Below are positions 10,272-21,009 of a stretch of 64,000 nucleotides of DNA, piece by piece. The number at the start of each line of letters is the position of its first letter. The stretch's first letter is position 1. A program made the position numbers and the translations under genes. This stretch comes from Shinisaurus crocodilurus (Eukaryota > Chordata > Lepidosauria > Squamata > Shinisauridae): the NCBI GenBank assembly GCA_021292165.1, contig CM037879.1:268703160-268767159 (forward strand), written 5' to 3'. The notes under the pieces are model-generated. The model made no database searches, had not been told where the DNA came from, and worked only from the letters and a program-made list of their open reading frames with translations.

Positions 10272-12064
10272 TTTTTTTTGCAATTCTTTTTTTTTTAATT
10301 CATAATAAAACAAACAAACAAACACAAACACAATAATGGACTTCCAATCTTCTCCACAGCTTAATCAACCACAGTTAATCTTAAAATCTTTTCTGTTAAC
10401 AAAAAATCACTTCCAGTTATGGCAAAAAAGAACCCTAAAAGGAACAAACACCAGAGGTCTCCACTCTCCCCCAATAAACATCAACTATTTAATCTATTAA
10501 ATTCAACATTTATGGATACTCCAAAAAAGAAAACCTATAGTTTCATTAAATATTGTTTTCAATTCCAAAATACAGTATATTAAGAATCCCAAAAGTAAAA
10601 AGTAACTATAAACTAATTAGCAAATGACCACATACCAAAAGCATTTTGTATTTCCACCGCTCCCGCACTCTCTAGTACCTAACCATCGAATCGACACATT
10701 TGTATTATTACAATTACTCATTATTCCTTTCTATCTAAACAGAAATTCCTTCACTTTTAATCTCCAAGATATATTTTTTTAAAGGAAAGAAAAGAAAGAT
10801 AAGTCTAAAAAATTAAGAAATAAGTGACGTCTGACAGAACAGCAGAAGCACATAAGCCATCATGCTACTTATAAAACAAAAGACCTTCCCCTTTAATACT
10901 TCAAAGCCTCCACAAAACAACACCCCCAACAGCAACAACAAATTATTATTATTATTTTTTAAATAAATGTTTCCAAACAAACCAAATATAATTATACCTT
11001 ACTTATAATAATTTCTCTTACATCACCATTAATATTTAAAATTCAAATAAGTCATATAAGCAATCCCTTTACCTTTGCCATTAATATTTAAAATCAAAAA
11101 ATTATTTATATTCCAACTAGACATATATTTCAGTATACATCAACCCTTTATCTTTTGCCAATAAAAGACCGTAAAGATAGTCCCTTTCATTGCTTTCCTC
11201 TGTCAAAGGGATATTCATTAAGATCCAGGTTTTGAACCAAGAATGAAATCAGCTTGTTCTGTTGTTTTGTGGTCTCCTGCATACCGATCTCCGGCTCCGC
11301 CATCTTAGATTTTAAAAAGTGCGTCACATCTTCCTGAACTGTCTTCTCATGCCACTTCGACCCAATTAAACTTCAAAGTCTCTGTGAATTTCTGGTAAGT
11401 TTCCCAAGTCCTTATTTACTTCTTCTGTCTTCTCCTCTGCCGGTCCTGTAAAGAAATCCGTCTTACGTTGTTCTTCTGATTGATCCTCTTTCAGATTTAC
11501 GTTCCAAGCCTGGATCCTTACTTCCAATCTGTTTAGAATTTCTCTCTCCATTTCGTTCCACAGGTTTAAGAATGCTGTAACTGCCAACATCTTGCCTTGC
11601 GTATAGATGTTTCCAAGACGCTTCCAAACATATAAGATTTATAGACCTCCTTTCAGGTTCCCTCTCTATCTTTTTCGCCTCCCAGCATAAACAATAGTCT
11701 ACTTACAGTTCATTATTCAATCCCACCTCTGCTGCCGAAGATTCCAATTAGCCACTCCAGATTGTACTCCTTTATTTTGAAGCGAACATGCACACTTCTG
11801 ATGATCGGTTAAACCGGCGTTCTGGAAAACAACGCCGTTTTCCCCAACCTCAGGTCACCACCCGCATTTATTCGTCATACGACAAACACAAAAGGATGAT
11901 TATGACCCTATGAGATAATTTGGGGTAACCTCAAGATCTTCGCTTCTCTAATGAGAAGTAGATCCCCCAGCCTGCAGGACATTTCTCTGGCCAGGAAACG
12001 CTGTGCCAGCCTCCACCACAGAATTTCTGTGCGGCTTTCAAGCTCCATGTTCACCCGGAAGACC
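10272..12064 (-). mobile_element. L1-derived, internally deleted retroposon (about 1.8 kb)
   Basis: On the minus strand the insert begins at a non-repetitive GC-moderate leader (12064 downward). It carries one short ORF (11590-11366) and the phrase ATGGCGGAGCCGGAGATCGG near 11290. It then runs into a long AT-rich 3' region ending in a poly(A) tract, seen as poly(T) at 10267-10279 on the plus strand. It is bounded by a perfect 17-bp TSD and sits inside an older L1. There is no polymerase or endonuclease ORF, so it must have moved using L1 enzymes in trans. The 3' region resembles the L1-like insert at 41291-41514. It may be an L1 with its ORFs deleted or a distinct non-autonomous family. Confidence 0.8.
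11366..11590 (-). pseudogene. Short L1 ORF1-like reading frame inside the retroposon
   Basis: The frame is 74 codons and rich in charged residues (NEMEREILNRLEVRIQ, then LKEDQSEEQRKTD). This would favour a helical, possibly coiled-coil segment like those of L1 ORF1 proteins. The RNA-recognition and C-terminal domains of a normal ORF1 (about 300 residues or more) are absent. The assignment to ORF1 is inferred from position between leader and 3' region and from composition; no motif proves it. Confidence 0.4.
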
Positions 12065-12600
12065 CTCCAATTGTCCTTTTTGACACTTAATATTACAAGT
12101 TAATTTATCATTTAGTACGATATCCCATACCTCTTTATATCATTCAGTAATTGAAAAGACATGTTGAACTTTCCATTTCCTAGCTATCATTAATTTAGCT
12201 GCTGTTAACAAATTCACAATCAATTCTTTTGTATTTTTTAAACAAACTAGTTTTCTGTAATTGTTAACAATGCTAATTTTGGGCAGACTTCTAATTCCAT
12301 TCCAATTATTTCTGATAGTTCTGCAAACACTTTCTGCCAAAATTCCAGAACATTTTTACAGCTCCACCACATGTGGGCATATGTACCTTTTACATGACAT
12401 CCTCTCCAACACAATGCGGAGCAATTGTTATCGATCCGATTTAATCGTACTGGAGTTAAATACCATCTCCATACCACTTTATAAAAATTCTCTTTTATCC
12501 TAGTTGACAACTTCTGGGAACTCACCATATCATGGAAGAGGCTCCTATCAGCTTGCTTTCCCCTCACCCCATTTCCCCGGTTTTTAGGTTGGAAGGGTGT
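12065..12600 (-). pseudogene. L1 ORF2 C-terminal remnant, frameshifted
   Basis: The minus-strand frame at 12247-12567 shows the L1-type C-terminal signature: VVWRWYLTPVRLNRID, then LCWRGCHVKGTYAHMWWSC, then VLEFWQKVF. The cysteine/histidine spacing (CWRGC...HMWWSC) is the L1 ORF2 C-terminal zinc-knuckle-like region. Reading continues in another frame at 12140-12340 (LLTAAKLMIARKWK), indicating a frameshift. The endonuclease and polymerase core are missing. The copy was already resident when the 10272-12064 retroposon landed in it. Confidence 0.85.
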
Positions 12601-12604
12601 GTTA

Positions 12605-13245
12605 GGAAGGGGCTGGATTTTTTAAGGCCTAAGCAAAGTGTTGGGACTTGAATAAGATGCTAGGAGAGGATATATTGTTGAATATTATCCTTCCTATCTC
12701 ACGTTAGTGAGATCAGCAGAGTAGAGTCCCTTTCCAGCTTAGAAGAAGCTTAGATTTGGCTAGTGTTAGCCAGTTAGCATTTGGTGATCCAGGACCAGGA
12801 TGCTTTAAGGCAGACTGGATTTCCCTGGTTTTGCCCCCTTTTCTCTCCCACAAAACAATAATCAGAGACACAGTCTTGAAAAAGTCAAAAATAACATTTA
12901 CTCACTCAGATCTTGCAGTTTCATTCAGGCAGACTTAAAAGCATGTCTTACAGTTGATAAGAGTTCATTTGGTATTACTTGGGGTCTGAACTTCAGACCA
13001 GCAACTCTTGTTATATCCTGTTGTTAGTATTACAGCAAGCAAGCAACTCACTGCTCTCCCAAGCAGGAAGAGAAGAGCATTGAGCTACGCCCACTTCCTG
13101 CTAGGGCACAGGTAAACATCTCACTGAGTCTCTTCTAGGAAATCCACCTGAGAAGAGACCAGTGACCTTAACCCTTTCATGCACCTAACTGGTGAAACAT
13201 GAGTCATTGGTTTTGACTGCTCTTTAAATATCCCACACAAAGAAA
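12605..13245 (-). mobile_element. Possible solo LTR
   Basis: On the minus strand the block begins TGTGGGATATTTAAAGAGC at about 13240 and runs for roughly 0.6 kb without ORFs. The composition resembles an LTR (short A+T box near the start, pyrimidine-rich stretches, TG start). The other boundary and a TSD were not established. Confidence 0.3.
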
Positions 13246-13417
13246 TACCATTTTATTCTAAAGCTCTTCCCCACTTCTAGCCTCAAAACAGCTTCTTTGG
13301 GGCCAGACTAGACATGATAATTGCAAGAATACAATTAATATGCACATTTAAAAAAAATGTAAATAGCAGCTGAATGCATCAGCAGGACCACAAAGGGTAG
13401 AGAGGGAGAGTTCAGCC

Positions 13418-13960
13418 CAGGGGTGTTGGACCTCTTTCAGCCAGAGGGCTGTGCGCCATTTTGGAAAAGCTCCAAGGGCTGCATTCCAATGGTGGGCGGG
13501 GCCAAATGTGAAAGGGGCAAGGCCAAAATACCAAAAGTATCTACATCTCTTAGCTTGAAGCTCTTACTGCCAATAACCGAGCCTTAGGAGAGGCATTTCA
13601 ACCTTTTAGAATGGGGAGAAAACTTCCCGAAAGCCAGGAAAGCACCAACGACTGGGGAAAAGGGGGTCAGGACGAGAAGAAAGGGGCATGGGCATCTGGG
13701 GAATGCCAGGATTTGGACCCCAGGAGGGCCAAATTTGGTCCCAAGATCTGAGGTTTTGCGCCCATGGTTTTGCCCTCTCCCACTTTGCTGTGGTCCTGAT
13801 GAGAATTGTCCTGTTGAAGCTGCTATTTTTTTCATAGGCAGGGACGACGCCCCCATCGGCGCCAAAGGAGACTGCCTTCTATTACAAATAGCAGCTGGGG
13901 GGGAGCAGTTTTTCATTGGGACCCTCAGCAAAGGTGAAAAGGATTAATATCCCTCTTTCT
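13418..13960. mobile_element. hAT-type fragment with CAGGGGTGTTGGACC terminus
   Basis: The left end CAGGGGTGTTGGACCTCTTT followed by GGGCTGTGCGCCATTTTGG is the type of terminus seen in many vertebrate hAT elements. Related short ends occur near 38750 and 49424. The right end is not identified, so the extent is approximate. Confidence 0.45.
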
Positions 13961-14579
13961 CACTCCTGCTGCTGTTCACAGTGCCCTGCATCTGCAATTT
14001 ACTTAAAAAAACCAAACAAAACAAAACAAAAACCTTGCATGTTAATTGCATTCATGCAATTCCTGTCCTCTCTAGGGTGGCTCTTTGTCCATGTATGTGC
14101 TCAATTTCCTTTGCTGGAAATCCTGTCTCACACAAGGTACTCTGATGATGCAGATGAGCTAATTCTTACTCTTGCACTTGATGCATAGGCAGATCAGGTA
14201 ATTCTTACTCTTGCACTTGATCTTTCTTTCTTATTTTGTTTATTCATTTATTTGAAATGATTTTTTGGCTGCCTTTAAGGTTAGAACTCTCTTTTGATTG
14301 GTGAGTTTTAATCTTCTCCGACCTCAGCTAGTTTGTAATCCTTGCTTTCATTCATTGGACTCCTCATTCTGTCAATCAGTGACTGGGGGAGTTTTAAAAT
14401 CCCACAGGAAGATTGAAAATTTCAAATACAAGGTGGTTCCTTTGTCTGGGATGGGGGGAATTGTTTGTGTTGATGTGCATGCCCCCATGAGGTAGCTTCC
14501 CACTTCTTTTGGCCTCTTTGGGCTTACTATGTAACTGACATCATTTTGAGGTGTGATGAACCAATAATTATTTTCTGCT
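13961..14579. other. Unrecognised non-coding DNA
   Basis: Includes a tandem near-duplicate of about 45 bp: AATTCTTACTCTTGCACTTG occurs at 14160-14180 and again at 14200-14220. Otherwise nothing is recognised. Confidence 0.45.
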
Positions 14580-14626
14580 GCCGATGGCCTTATAGGCCCC
14601 TTCCAACTCTACTTTTCTATGATTCT
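14580..14626 (+). mobile_element. CR1 3'-end fragment
   Basis: GGCCCCTTCCAACTCTA followed by TATGATTCTAAG matches the CR1-type 3' terminus with its short ATTCTA tail. Confidence 0.6.
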
Positions 14627-15059
14627 AAGTAAGAGGGGGACTCTACTGGTCAAATTTAGGAAGCTTGCTGATTTTTATTTTTTTTGTCATTTTAGAAGTT
14701 TAGGAGAAAACTTACTTAATGCTGTGTAAATTCTCATTTCTTTAAATAAATTCAAGTTTGCATTCAGTGCTAATTTGCCTACTTTGTCTTTATCTGGACA
14801 TGTGCTAATTGAGTTTGACTAGATTTGTTCCCTGAGGTATTACTGGGGTTGCCCCCAGTGACTTAATGAAATAACTGGGGGTGGGGGTGGCAGCTAGTGT
14901 TTTTTTGTTTTTTGTTTAGGTTTGGGCTTCATGGAAGTCTAGAAAGGAAGTGAGGTGGGAGTTAGGAGTTACTAAAAAGAATTCTGCACCTTCAGTTCTT
15001 CAATTTCCAGTTCATTTCATAGGTTTAATTTGCGGTTCACTTGTCCACTAGTAAATATC

Positions 15060-15112
15060 CCATTTTATCCCTTGCAGAAACCCTGCAAGGTGGATTAGAC
15101 TGAGGTCTGTCT
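15060..15112 (-). mobile_element. MIR/CORE-SINE-like fragment
   Basis: AACCCTGCAAGGTGGATTAG resembles the AACCCTATGAGGTAGGT part of MIR-type SINEs in inverse orientation. The fragment is short. Confidence 0.35.
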
Positions 15113-15116
15113 GATA

Positions 15117-15396
15117 GGGATGGGTGAACATGTGGAGTTCAAATTTATTGAGGTTCATCAAATTCCTCCTCAAAGTGAGAAGACGGGCATCTTTTTTATC
15201 ATTTGGGAAAATACACATTTTTCTTTTAATCGGGAAAAATGCACCTTTCAAAAAGTGTGCACCCAAAATGTGCCCTTTTCCTCCATGGGCTAAAGCATGA
15301 AAATGCAGATGGGGGAGAGGGGATGTGCATATGTGCACTTTTGGACATGAATGCAAGTTTAGGAAATTTCAAAATTTCTCCCCAGGAATCACACTC
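15117..15396. mobile_element. AT-rich GTGCAC-ladder MITE
   Basis: It begins at TAGGGATGGGTGAACATG and contains the family words AATACACATTTTTC and AAAAAGTGTGCACC. The right end ATCACACTCC is degraded. Confidence 0.6.
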
Positions 15397-15449
15397 CTGG
15401 TGGCATTCAGGCTTGGGTACAGGACATATTCACATGATTTGTGAACAAG

Positions 15450-15590
15450 AACTAAGTTCTCCTACATCCTAAGATAGTGGCTTGCCTAGTGATACACAGT
15501 GACTGAATGGCATTTGAGCAAGTCTTCCTGGTGATGGGACCATGTCTTAACACTCAGTTCCCTAGACCACACTGGCTCCTATTCCTTCCT
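15450..15590 (-). mobile_element. MIR/CORE-SINE-like fragment
   Basis: TGGCTTGCCTAGTGATACAC through to CCTAGACCACACTGGCTCCT parallels the better-preserved copy at 49940-50162, which ends AACCACTACGGCACACTGGC. Confidence 0.55.
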
Positions 15591-15600
15591 TCCTTTTGGA

Positions 15601-15646
15601 GATGATGATGATGATGACGACGACAACAACGATGATGATAACAACC
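15601..15646. repeat. (GAT)n/(GAC)n/(AAC)n compound trinucleotide repeat
   Basis: GATGATGATG grades into GACGAC, then AACAAC, then GATGAT. Confidence 0.9.
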
Positions 15647-16465
15647 TACTATTCACTTTTATTCAACATAGGTAAACATTTAACATAGGGGATATGGCAT
15701 TGTTTAAAAAATCTTCTGTCTGCGCCCTATATTTTATGTAATTTTTAAATTATATTTTATAAGCTAGACAAATCAGGCTGCAAACAATAGCAGTCAATAA
15801 TCCAAGGCACCGAAACAAACATCTCTCTCAAATTAAGATCTACCGTAATTACAATAACAACAGCAGTTCAATTAGCCATTAAATTAAGTAAAAACAGGAA
15901 AAAATACATTAGTGCATTTCACAGAATGTATCGTTTGGCTCCACTTCTTAATTGGGAGCTGGACTGTTCTCCTGGCCAGAAAACAAAAAGCAGGAAAAGA
16001 AAACAAATGGCATAACACATTTTTTTTCTGTACATAAATGTGCACCTGTGTGAGGAAGGGTATAATACTGACAAAATACTCATGGAAAATAAATGTGATT
16101 TGATTGCACCCAGCATTTTTCAAAGTCCTCTTGATAATGTGGACATGAGAGAGATGTTTAATAAGCCTTGATAATCAGATTGGTTAACCTTTCTGTATTT
16201 GGCATCCTTCCAGGAAACAAAATGATCGTATTAGCAATGCAGCTGGGAAGGACAACAATCAAGCCTGCAGTCTTGGCTGACCAGCCTGGCAGCACGAAAC
16301 AAGCCAATAATGCGTGTATATGTTGGCTTGGAGCACCTGTTTTGCTCTGTAATGCCCGAGATCTAGAAAACTTGTGCATTCCATAAACTCAAAAGGGGGG
16401 AAACTAGCAATTTGTGCCTCTTGTCTTGGAACATGGAATAGTCAGGCTGAAATCACCCCCAGAGC
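15647..16465. other. Unrecognised non-coding DNA; possible conserved block at 16130-16390
   Basis: 16130-16390 is non-repetitive and balanced in composition (for example GATAATCAGATTGGTTAACC and GCCAATAATGCGTGTATATG), unlike its neighbours. Whether it is conserved cannot be judged here. Confidence 0.3.
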
Positions 16466-16560
16466 ATAAGAACAGCCTATGCTGGACCAGACAAAGGATC
16501 CATTTAGTCCAGCAATCTATCTGTCTCTGACAGTGGCCAGCGAGATTCTCTTGGGAGGCC
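16466..16560 (+). mobile_element. CR1/L3-type LINE fragment (CCTATGCTGGACCAGAC type)
   Basis: GAACAGCCTATGCTGGACCA followed by TTTAGTCCAGCAATC and CAGTGGCCAG belongs to the same dispersed repeat as 28720, 47700, 50590, 51150 and 61240. Confidence 0.6.
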
Positions 16561-16589
16561 ACAAGATACAGTTAGCTATCAGGATTGGC

Positions 16590-16900
16590 TCCAGCTTCAA
16601 GGGGGACCTGGGCAAAATCTGGTGGGCCCCCTACTTGGTTTGTGGGCCCTGGTGGGTTTACCTGGCAGTGATGACAAGCAGCAGTAGCATAGAGTGACTG
16701 AAGAATGTTATCTATGGGGCATTGTGGGAAATTAAGCAGCTAGTCCCAGCTACTTGCTGCTACTCAGAGCAGTTGGATGATAGAGGGATGAAAGGGAAGC
16801 CCAGAGCAGGAATCAGTGGTGGGCCCTGCCAGAGTGCTGGTGTCTTGGCAGCTGCCTAAGGATGCCAGATGCTGACATGACACCAGCCCTGATAGACATC
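16590..16900. mobile_element. Degenerate relative of the CAGGGCCGG hAT family
   Basis: The right side, GGCAGCTGCCTAAGGATGCC through GACACCAGCCCTGAT, resembles the subterminal and terminal sequence of the copies at 4317 and 19564. The interior shares words with 60100-60412 (CCTGGGCAAA, ATTGTGGGAAATTAA). Confidence 0.45.
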
Positions 16901-16964
16901 CCTGGTGGTGTAGTGGAGCCAGGGCTCACAGGGACACAGCACCAGCACTTTTTTAAATTTAATT

Positions 16965-17420
16965 TATTTAATTAATTAATTAATTAATTAATTAATTTAT
17001 TATATTTATGAATCACCCAACTGGCCAGATATCCGGCCACTCTGAGCGATGTACAATCTAATAAAATACAAGAGGGGTGGACACACACACACACAGTATA
17101 AAACACAATTTTAAAAAGTACAAAACTTAAAAATCCTAACCCACCCCATATTCCCGCCTGAAAAGCCACGTTTTTAAAGCACGGCGGAAGCTAATCAAGG
17201 AAGGGGCATGGCGGAGGTCACTGGGGAGAGAGTTCCATAAATTGGGGGCTGCCACAGAAAAGGCCCTCCTCCTAGTCCCCACCAGCCTGGTTTCTCTGGC
17301 TGATGGGACAGGGAGACAGCCGTCCGTGGCAGATCTTGTTGAGCAGCCTACTTGATGTTGCTGGAGGCACTCCTTGAGATAAACTGGACCAGAGCCATAC
17401 AGAGTTTTAAAGGTCATCTG
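16965..17420 (-). pseudogene. L2-type LINE 3' end with (AATT)n-flanked tail
   Basis: The minus-strand frame at 17136-17417 is a clear C-terminus of an L2-type reverse transcriptase. It runs TFKTLYGSGPVYLKECLQQH, then RRAFSVAAPNLWNSLPSDLR, then SFRRALKTWLF, then a stop. The 3' UTR (17000-17130) contains an AC microsatellite, and the 3' terminus abuts an (AATT)n run at 16969-16998. The polymerase domain is missing because of 5' truncation. Similar 3' ends lie at 7200, 22124, 46760, 53900 and 54450. Confidence 0.85.
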
Positions 17421-17859
17421 CCCCCCCCCCCCCGACTTCCATGCTCCCTCTGGGCTTATCTGCAGTTCTTACAGTAGCTGGGTGAAATGAATGTTCCCAA
17501 GAACAATATATTGTTCCCTGTTGTAATGCAAAGTATTTTGCAGTCCCTTGATCTTAAATGGGCAATTAAGACTTATTAGCTGGACAAAAGACCTGCTCCT
17601 GGTAGAGATTAAAACTGCTAGAACTGATTATGGATCAACACAGCTGCCTGAAATTTTGGACTCTCTTTCGGGGTGTGGCTTTGGGGATTGTCACGATGAG
17701 TGCCTGCACTTCAAGATTGAACACTGTACCACTGTTCATCCCCATTGCATGACAAATAGCAAAGAGCATTTTATTCAGACCTAGAAAAAAGAAGAAGACT
17801 ACCCAGGGTTTATGGTTCACTTGTGAGATTCAGAGTATAAACAGTTAAATTTAATGCTG
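17421..17859. other. Unrecognised non-coding DNA
   Basis: No family is recognised. Confidence 0.4.
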
Positions 17860-17913
17860 CTGGCTGGGGATTATAGGGATTGTAGTCCAACACATCTGGA
17901 GGGCACAAGGTTG

Positions 17914-17915
<2 letters not shown>
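17860..17915. mobile_element. Half of a TTGTAGTCCAACA palindromic MITE
   Basis: GATTGTAGTCCAACACATCT then GGAGGGCACAAGG matches one arm of the family seen complete at 43213-43351 and 54122-54249. Confidence 0.6.
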
Positions 17916-17916
<1 letters not shown>

Positions 17917-17949
<33 letters not shown>

Positions 17950-17954
17950 TTGTT
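17917..17954. repeat. (CTG)n trinucleotide repeat
   Basis: About nine to ten CTG units followed by three TTG units. Confidence 0.95.
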
Positions 17955-18239
17955 ATATACCACTTTCTACAGAGGTCAAGTGGTGAATATACAGTAATAC
18001 TTTGGATTGCAAGTAACTTGGTTTGAGAGTGTTTTGCAAGACAAGCAAATTTTTAAATATTTATTTAATTTTTTTTGACTCGGTATACAAGTGATGTCTT
18101 GCAGTACTGTAGTACGGCTTAAATTAAAAATCTCTGTACAATTTTTTGGGGGGAATTTCATTTTGATATAAGAGGGTTTTGGATTACAAGTACGTTTCCG
18201 GAACGAATTATGCTCTCAATCCAAGGCATGACTGTAAAA

Positions 18240-18800
18240 GGCAAGACAATCAATGGAATAGACGTAGCTAGTGAACCAGTCAGAGCTGGTAAAAGCTCTC
18301 CTAGCCGGCGAGGCCACCTGCCCCTCTAGTGACAAAGATGGATCTAGGAGCACCCTAAAAGCTATGCATCTGTTCCTTCAGGGGAAGTACAACTCCACCC
18401 AGGACAGGCAACTGCCCTATTTCCTGGACCCGTGACCACCTACCCACAGTGCTTCCATCTTGCCAGGATTCAAACTCAGTTTATTGGCCCTCATCCAGCC
18501 CACCACTGCATGCAAGCACTGGTCCAGAGCCTGCAAAGCCATACCTGAATCAGATGCTGTACAGAAATAGAGCTGGGTGTCATCTGCTTACTGACGACAA
18601 CTTGCTCCAAAGCCCTGGCTGATTGCTCCAAACAACTTCATATAGATATTAAACGGAACTGGGGACAAAATAGTGCCTTGTGGCATCCCGTGGCACAAGT
18701 GCCTGGGAGCCAAAGTGCACTCGCCCAATACCACTCTCTGAAACTGATCCCATATAGGTAGGAATGGAGCTACTACTGTGCCCATGATAGAATGAGTAAG
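18240..18800 (-). pseudogene. L2-type reverse transcriptase core, interrupted by a stop in the catalytic box
   Basis: The minus-strand frame running down from 18785 reads MPQGTILSPVPFNIYMKL, the conserved RT segment with P-Q-G and N-I-Y-M. A TAA stop follows at 18588-18590. The same frame then continues ADDTQLYF, MALQALDQCL, WMRANKLSLNPGKMEALWVG and a second stop. The stop falls exactly where the tyrosine of the Y-A-D-D polymerase box is expected. The frame is otherwise open for about 120 codons around that point. This is a dead retrotransposon relic of an L2/Rex-like clade; the clade is by eye. Confidence 0.85.
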
Positions 18801-19563
18801 AGGAGGTTGAAGAAGGCTGGTCTAGGGCATGAACTACACAAGTTTTAGCATTTTAACTTCCCACTGATTTTTCATGGGAGAATTCAGCACACATTTAATT
18901 TGCTTGCTCAATGGGACCTAAAAAAATATATGCTTAACTTTGACTGAATCATGTCCCAGGCGTATCCTTGTTTTCCTGGTCTCTGGAATTTAGGGTTCTG
19001 GTCCTTAGATGTCAAAGCTGCTTGATGCTGCAGCTCTGAACTTTGCAATCCAGAAATATTCTTCTTAACTCACTTGCAATGCAACATTTCAGAAGGAGCT
19101 TTTAACTCTTTGCTACCAAGCCTGCTTATTAAGAGTGGGTGGGGAACTTCCCTCAGAGAAAAAAAAACTTTAAAGGAATATAGATACATTTCAACATTTT
19201 ACTTCCACTGTCAATGCTCTTCATCCTGAGTCAATTTATGCAGCAGAACAAGGTAGAGAAATAAGTTTCAGCCTTCCCCATCCATATTTAAAGAATGAAA
19301 GCCAGTGTTTGAATATTGGTTTTCTTATTTTCTTTATTGCAAAGAGTATGTCTTAGTTCTGATACCCAGAGTGACTGAGGGAGGCAGAAAAGTCCTAGCT
19401 GAGTCAGGCAGTAGATGAGAACGAGAACTCTAAATCTACATGGCCCACAAAAGGCACAGTGAAACTGTGATTTACCTGGTTTGGATATAAGTTTAGCATT
19501 ACTTGAACTAGCCTGTTCCTCCCTCCTCCTCCTCCAGCACACCCATAAGAAGATTGGAAGCAT
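18801..19563. other. Unrecognised non-coding DNA
   Basis: No repeat family or credible ORF is recognised. Confidence 0.4.
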
Positions 19564-20132
19564 CAGGACCGGTGCAGGGCAGTTTGGCGCCCTAGGCTAA
19601 ATTATATTTAGCGCCCCCCCTCTCGTGCCGTGGGGGGGCTCCGGAAAGCAGCCCTGCTCTGCGACCTCCCGCCCCCCCCGCCGCCACCGGACCCCCCCCC
19701 CCGCACGCTGCCGCTGCTGCCCCCCATACCTCCTCCGAAAAGGGACCCCCGCGCTCTGTTTTTGGCCGGGGGGAACCAGAGCAACAGGGCTGTTTAAGCC
19801 CTGTTGCCCTGGTTCTTCCCGCCAAAACAGAGTGCGGGCGGGGCTCTGGAAACAGCGCGGAGAAGGTAGGTGTCGGGGGGGAGGCGGCGTGGAGGAGAGG
19901 CGAGGCGAGGCGGGAGGCGGCGTGGAGGCGAGGCAAGGTGGGGGGGAGGCGCCCAGGCTAGGCCCCACCACTACTCCGGGCGCAATCCCCCGCACTGACC
20001 TGGCTTTCTCGGAGAGGCGGGCGGGCAGGGCAGGAGCGCGCCGGCAGCGAAGAGGAGCGCAGCGTTCTGCGCCCTCTTCCGCTACGTGCCCTAGGCAACA
20101 GCCTAGTTGGCCTAGCGGTAGCGCCGGCCCTG
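19564..20132 (-). mobile_element. hAT-type non-autonomous DNA transposon, copy 2 (569 bp)
   Basis: The termini are CAGGACCGGTGC at the left and GCGCCGGCCCTG at the right. They are flanked by a perfect 8-bp TSD, GGAAGCAT, at 19556-19563 and 20133-20140. The subterminal region GCCTAGTTGGCCTAGCGGTA at the right is the inverse of the left end of the copy at 4317. The interior is very GC-rich and CpG-rich and contains a hairpin at about 19751-19836. A 204-codon plus-strand ORF across it is low-complexity arginine/glycine/proline sequence and not a gene. Confidence 0.92.
19751..19836. repeat. Imperfect hairpin inside hAT copy 2
   Basis: AACCAGAGCAACAGGGCT pairs with AGCCCTGTTGCCCTGGTT (one mismatch) around a GTTTA-type loop. 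Pairing extends outward to GCGCTCTGTTTTTGGC and GCCAAAACAGAGTGC. Confidence 0.85.
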
Positions 20133-20140
20133 GGAAGCAT

Positions 20141-20808
20141 CCATTTCCATGTTCAACTAACCACAGTTATTTTCCACTATGGTTTATCCAAACAAGCTCG
20201 GATCGAAAACTCTTGGCTTGTTTAAACAAACCAGTTTAAACTAATGACAGTTTGTCCTGGTTCAGACAAATTGACAAACTGTGGTTCTGTTCTCCTTGTG
20301 GTTGTGCTAGGAATGGATGGATCAGTCTGTTTTTGTTCCATTTCACTTTTGCATGTGTTTCCCCTTCAATCCATTCTGTTCTGTTTCCACATAAATGTGC
20401 TCGTATGTTTATTTTCTTAATCCTCACCAAAAAAAATATATCAATATGTTTTTCTACATACATCTTTACAAGATGGTCCCAAGGGCTTTCTTCTACATTT
20501 TTCCCTTAAAAACAACAACTGGTAATAGCTGCTTGAAGCAGATTTTCTTGGCAATGTCTGGGGTGGGGGGCACAGCACATCATAATGTCCCATTGCTCAT
20601 AGGGCCCTTTGTTGACTCCATTTTCAACCTGTGCTGTGGCAGCCATCCTTCCTAAGCCTCCAAGTAGTTCATACCAGTGTTTGGTTTTTTTTAATAAAAG
20701 GAAAAACCTGTAAAAGGATGTCCCCAGCCATGGGCCACCTTCTAAACTTCACTGGCTCTCTTAAAGTAAAAAAAAACAAAAACTATCCTAGGGTTAAATG
20801 CTTCATAG
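20141..20808. other. Unrecognised non-coding DNA
   Basis: Short runs such as GGTTTATCCAAACAAG and CAAACTGTGGTTCTG hint at a palindromic transposon relic, but no clear arms were resolved. Confidence 0.35.
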
Positions 20809-20999
20809 GAACATAGGAAGCTGCCTTATGTTGAGTCAGACCATGGTCCATCTAGCCCAGTACTGTTGACACTGACTGGCAGTGGCTCTCCAGGATTTCA
20901 GGGAAGGGGTTTTCCAGCCCTTCCCGGAGATGCCGGGGATTGAACCTGAGACCTTCTGCATGCAAAGCAGGTGCTCTACCACTGAGCCACAGCCCCTGC
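20809..20999 (-). mobile_element. tRNA-derived SINE, minus orientation
   Basis: On the minus strand the head is GGCTGTGGCTCAGTGGTAGA (box A) followed by CAGGTTCAATCCC (box B), typical of RNA polymerase III tRNA promoters. The body and tail contain CTGCCAGTCAGTGTCAACAG and end AAGGCAGCTTCCTATGTTCC. Related copies lie at 21766, 40385 and 43492. Confidence 0.9.
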
Positions 21000-21009
21000 T
21001 GTCAGCCAT

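Noticed and set aside
12605..13245. Complete solo LTR with TSD
   Set aside because: One plausible terminus was seen, but I could not find matching flanks at the other side, so it is listed only at low confidence.
19592..20239. Long ORFs (up to 204 codons) in the GC-rich block
   Set aside because: They lie inside the hAT element at 19564-20132, occur on both strands at once, and are arginine-, glycine- and proline-rich low-complexity translations.
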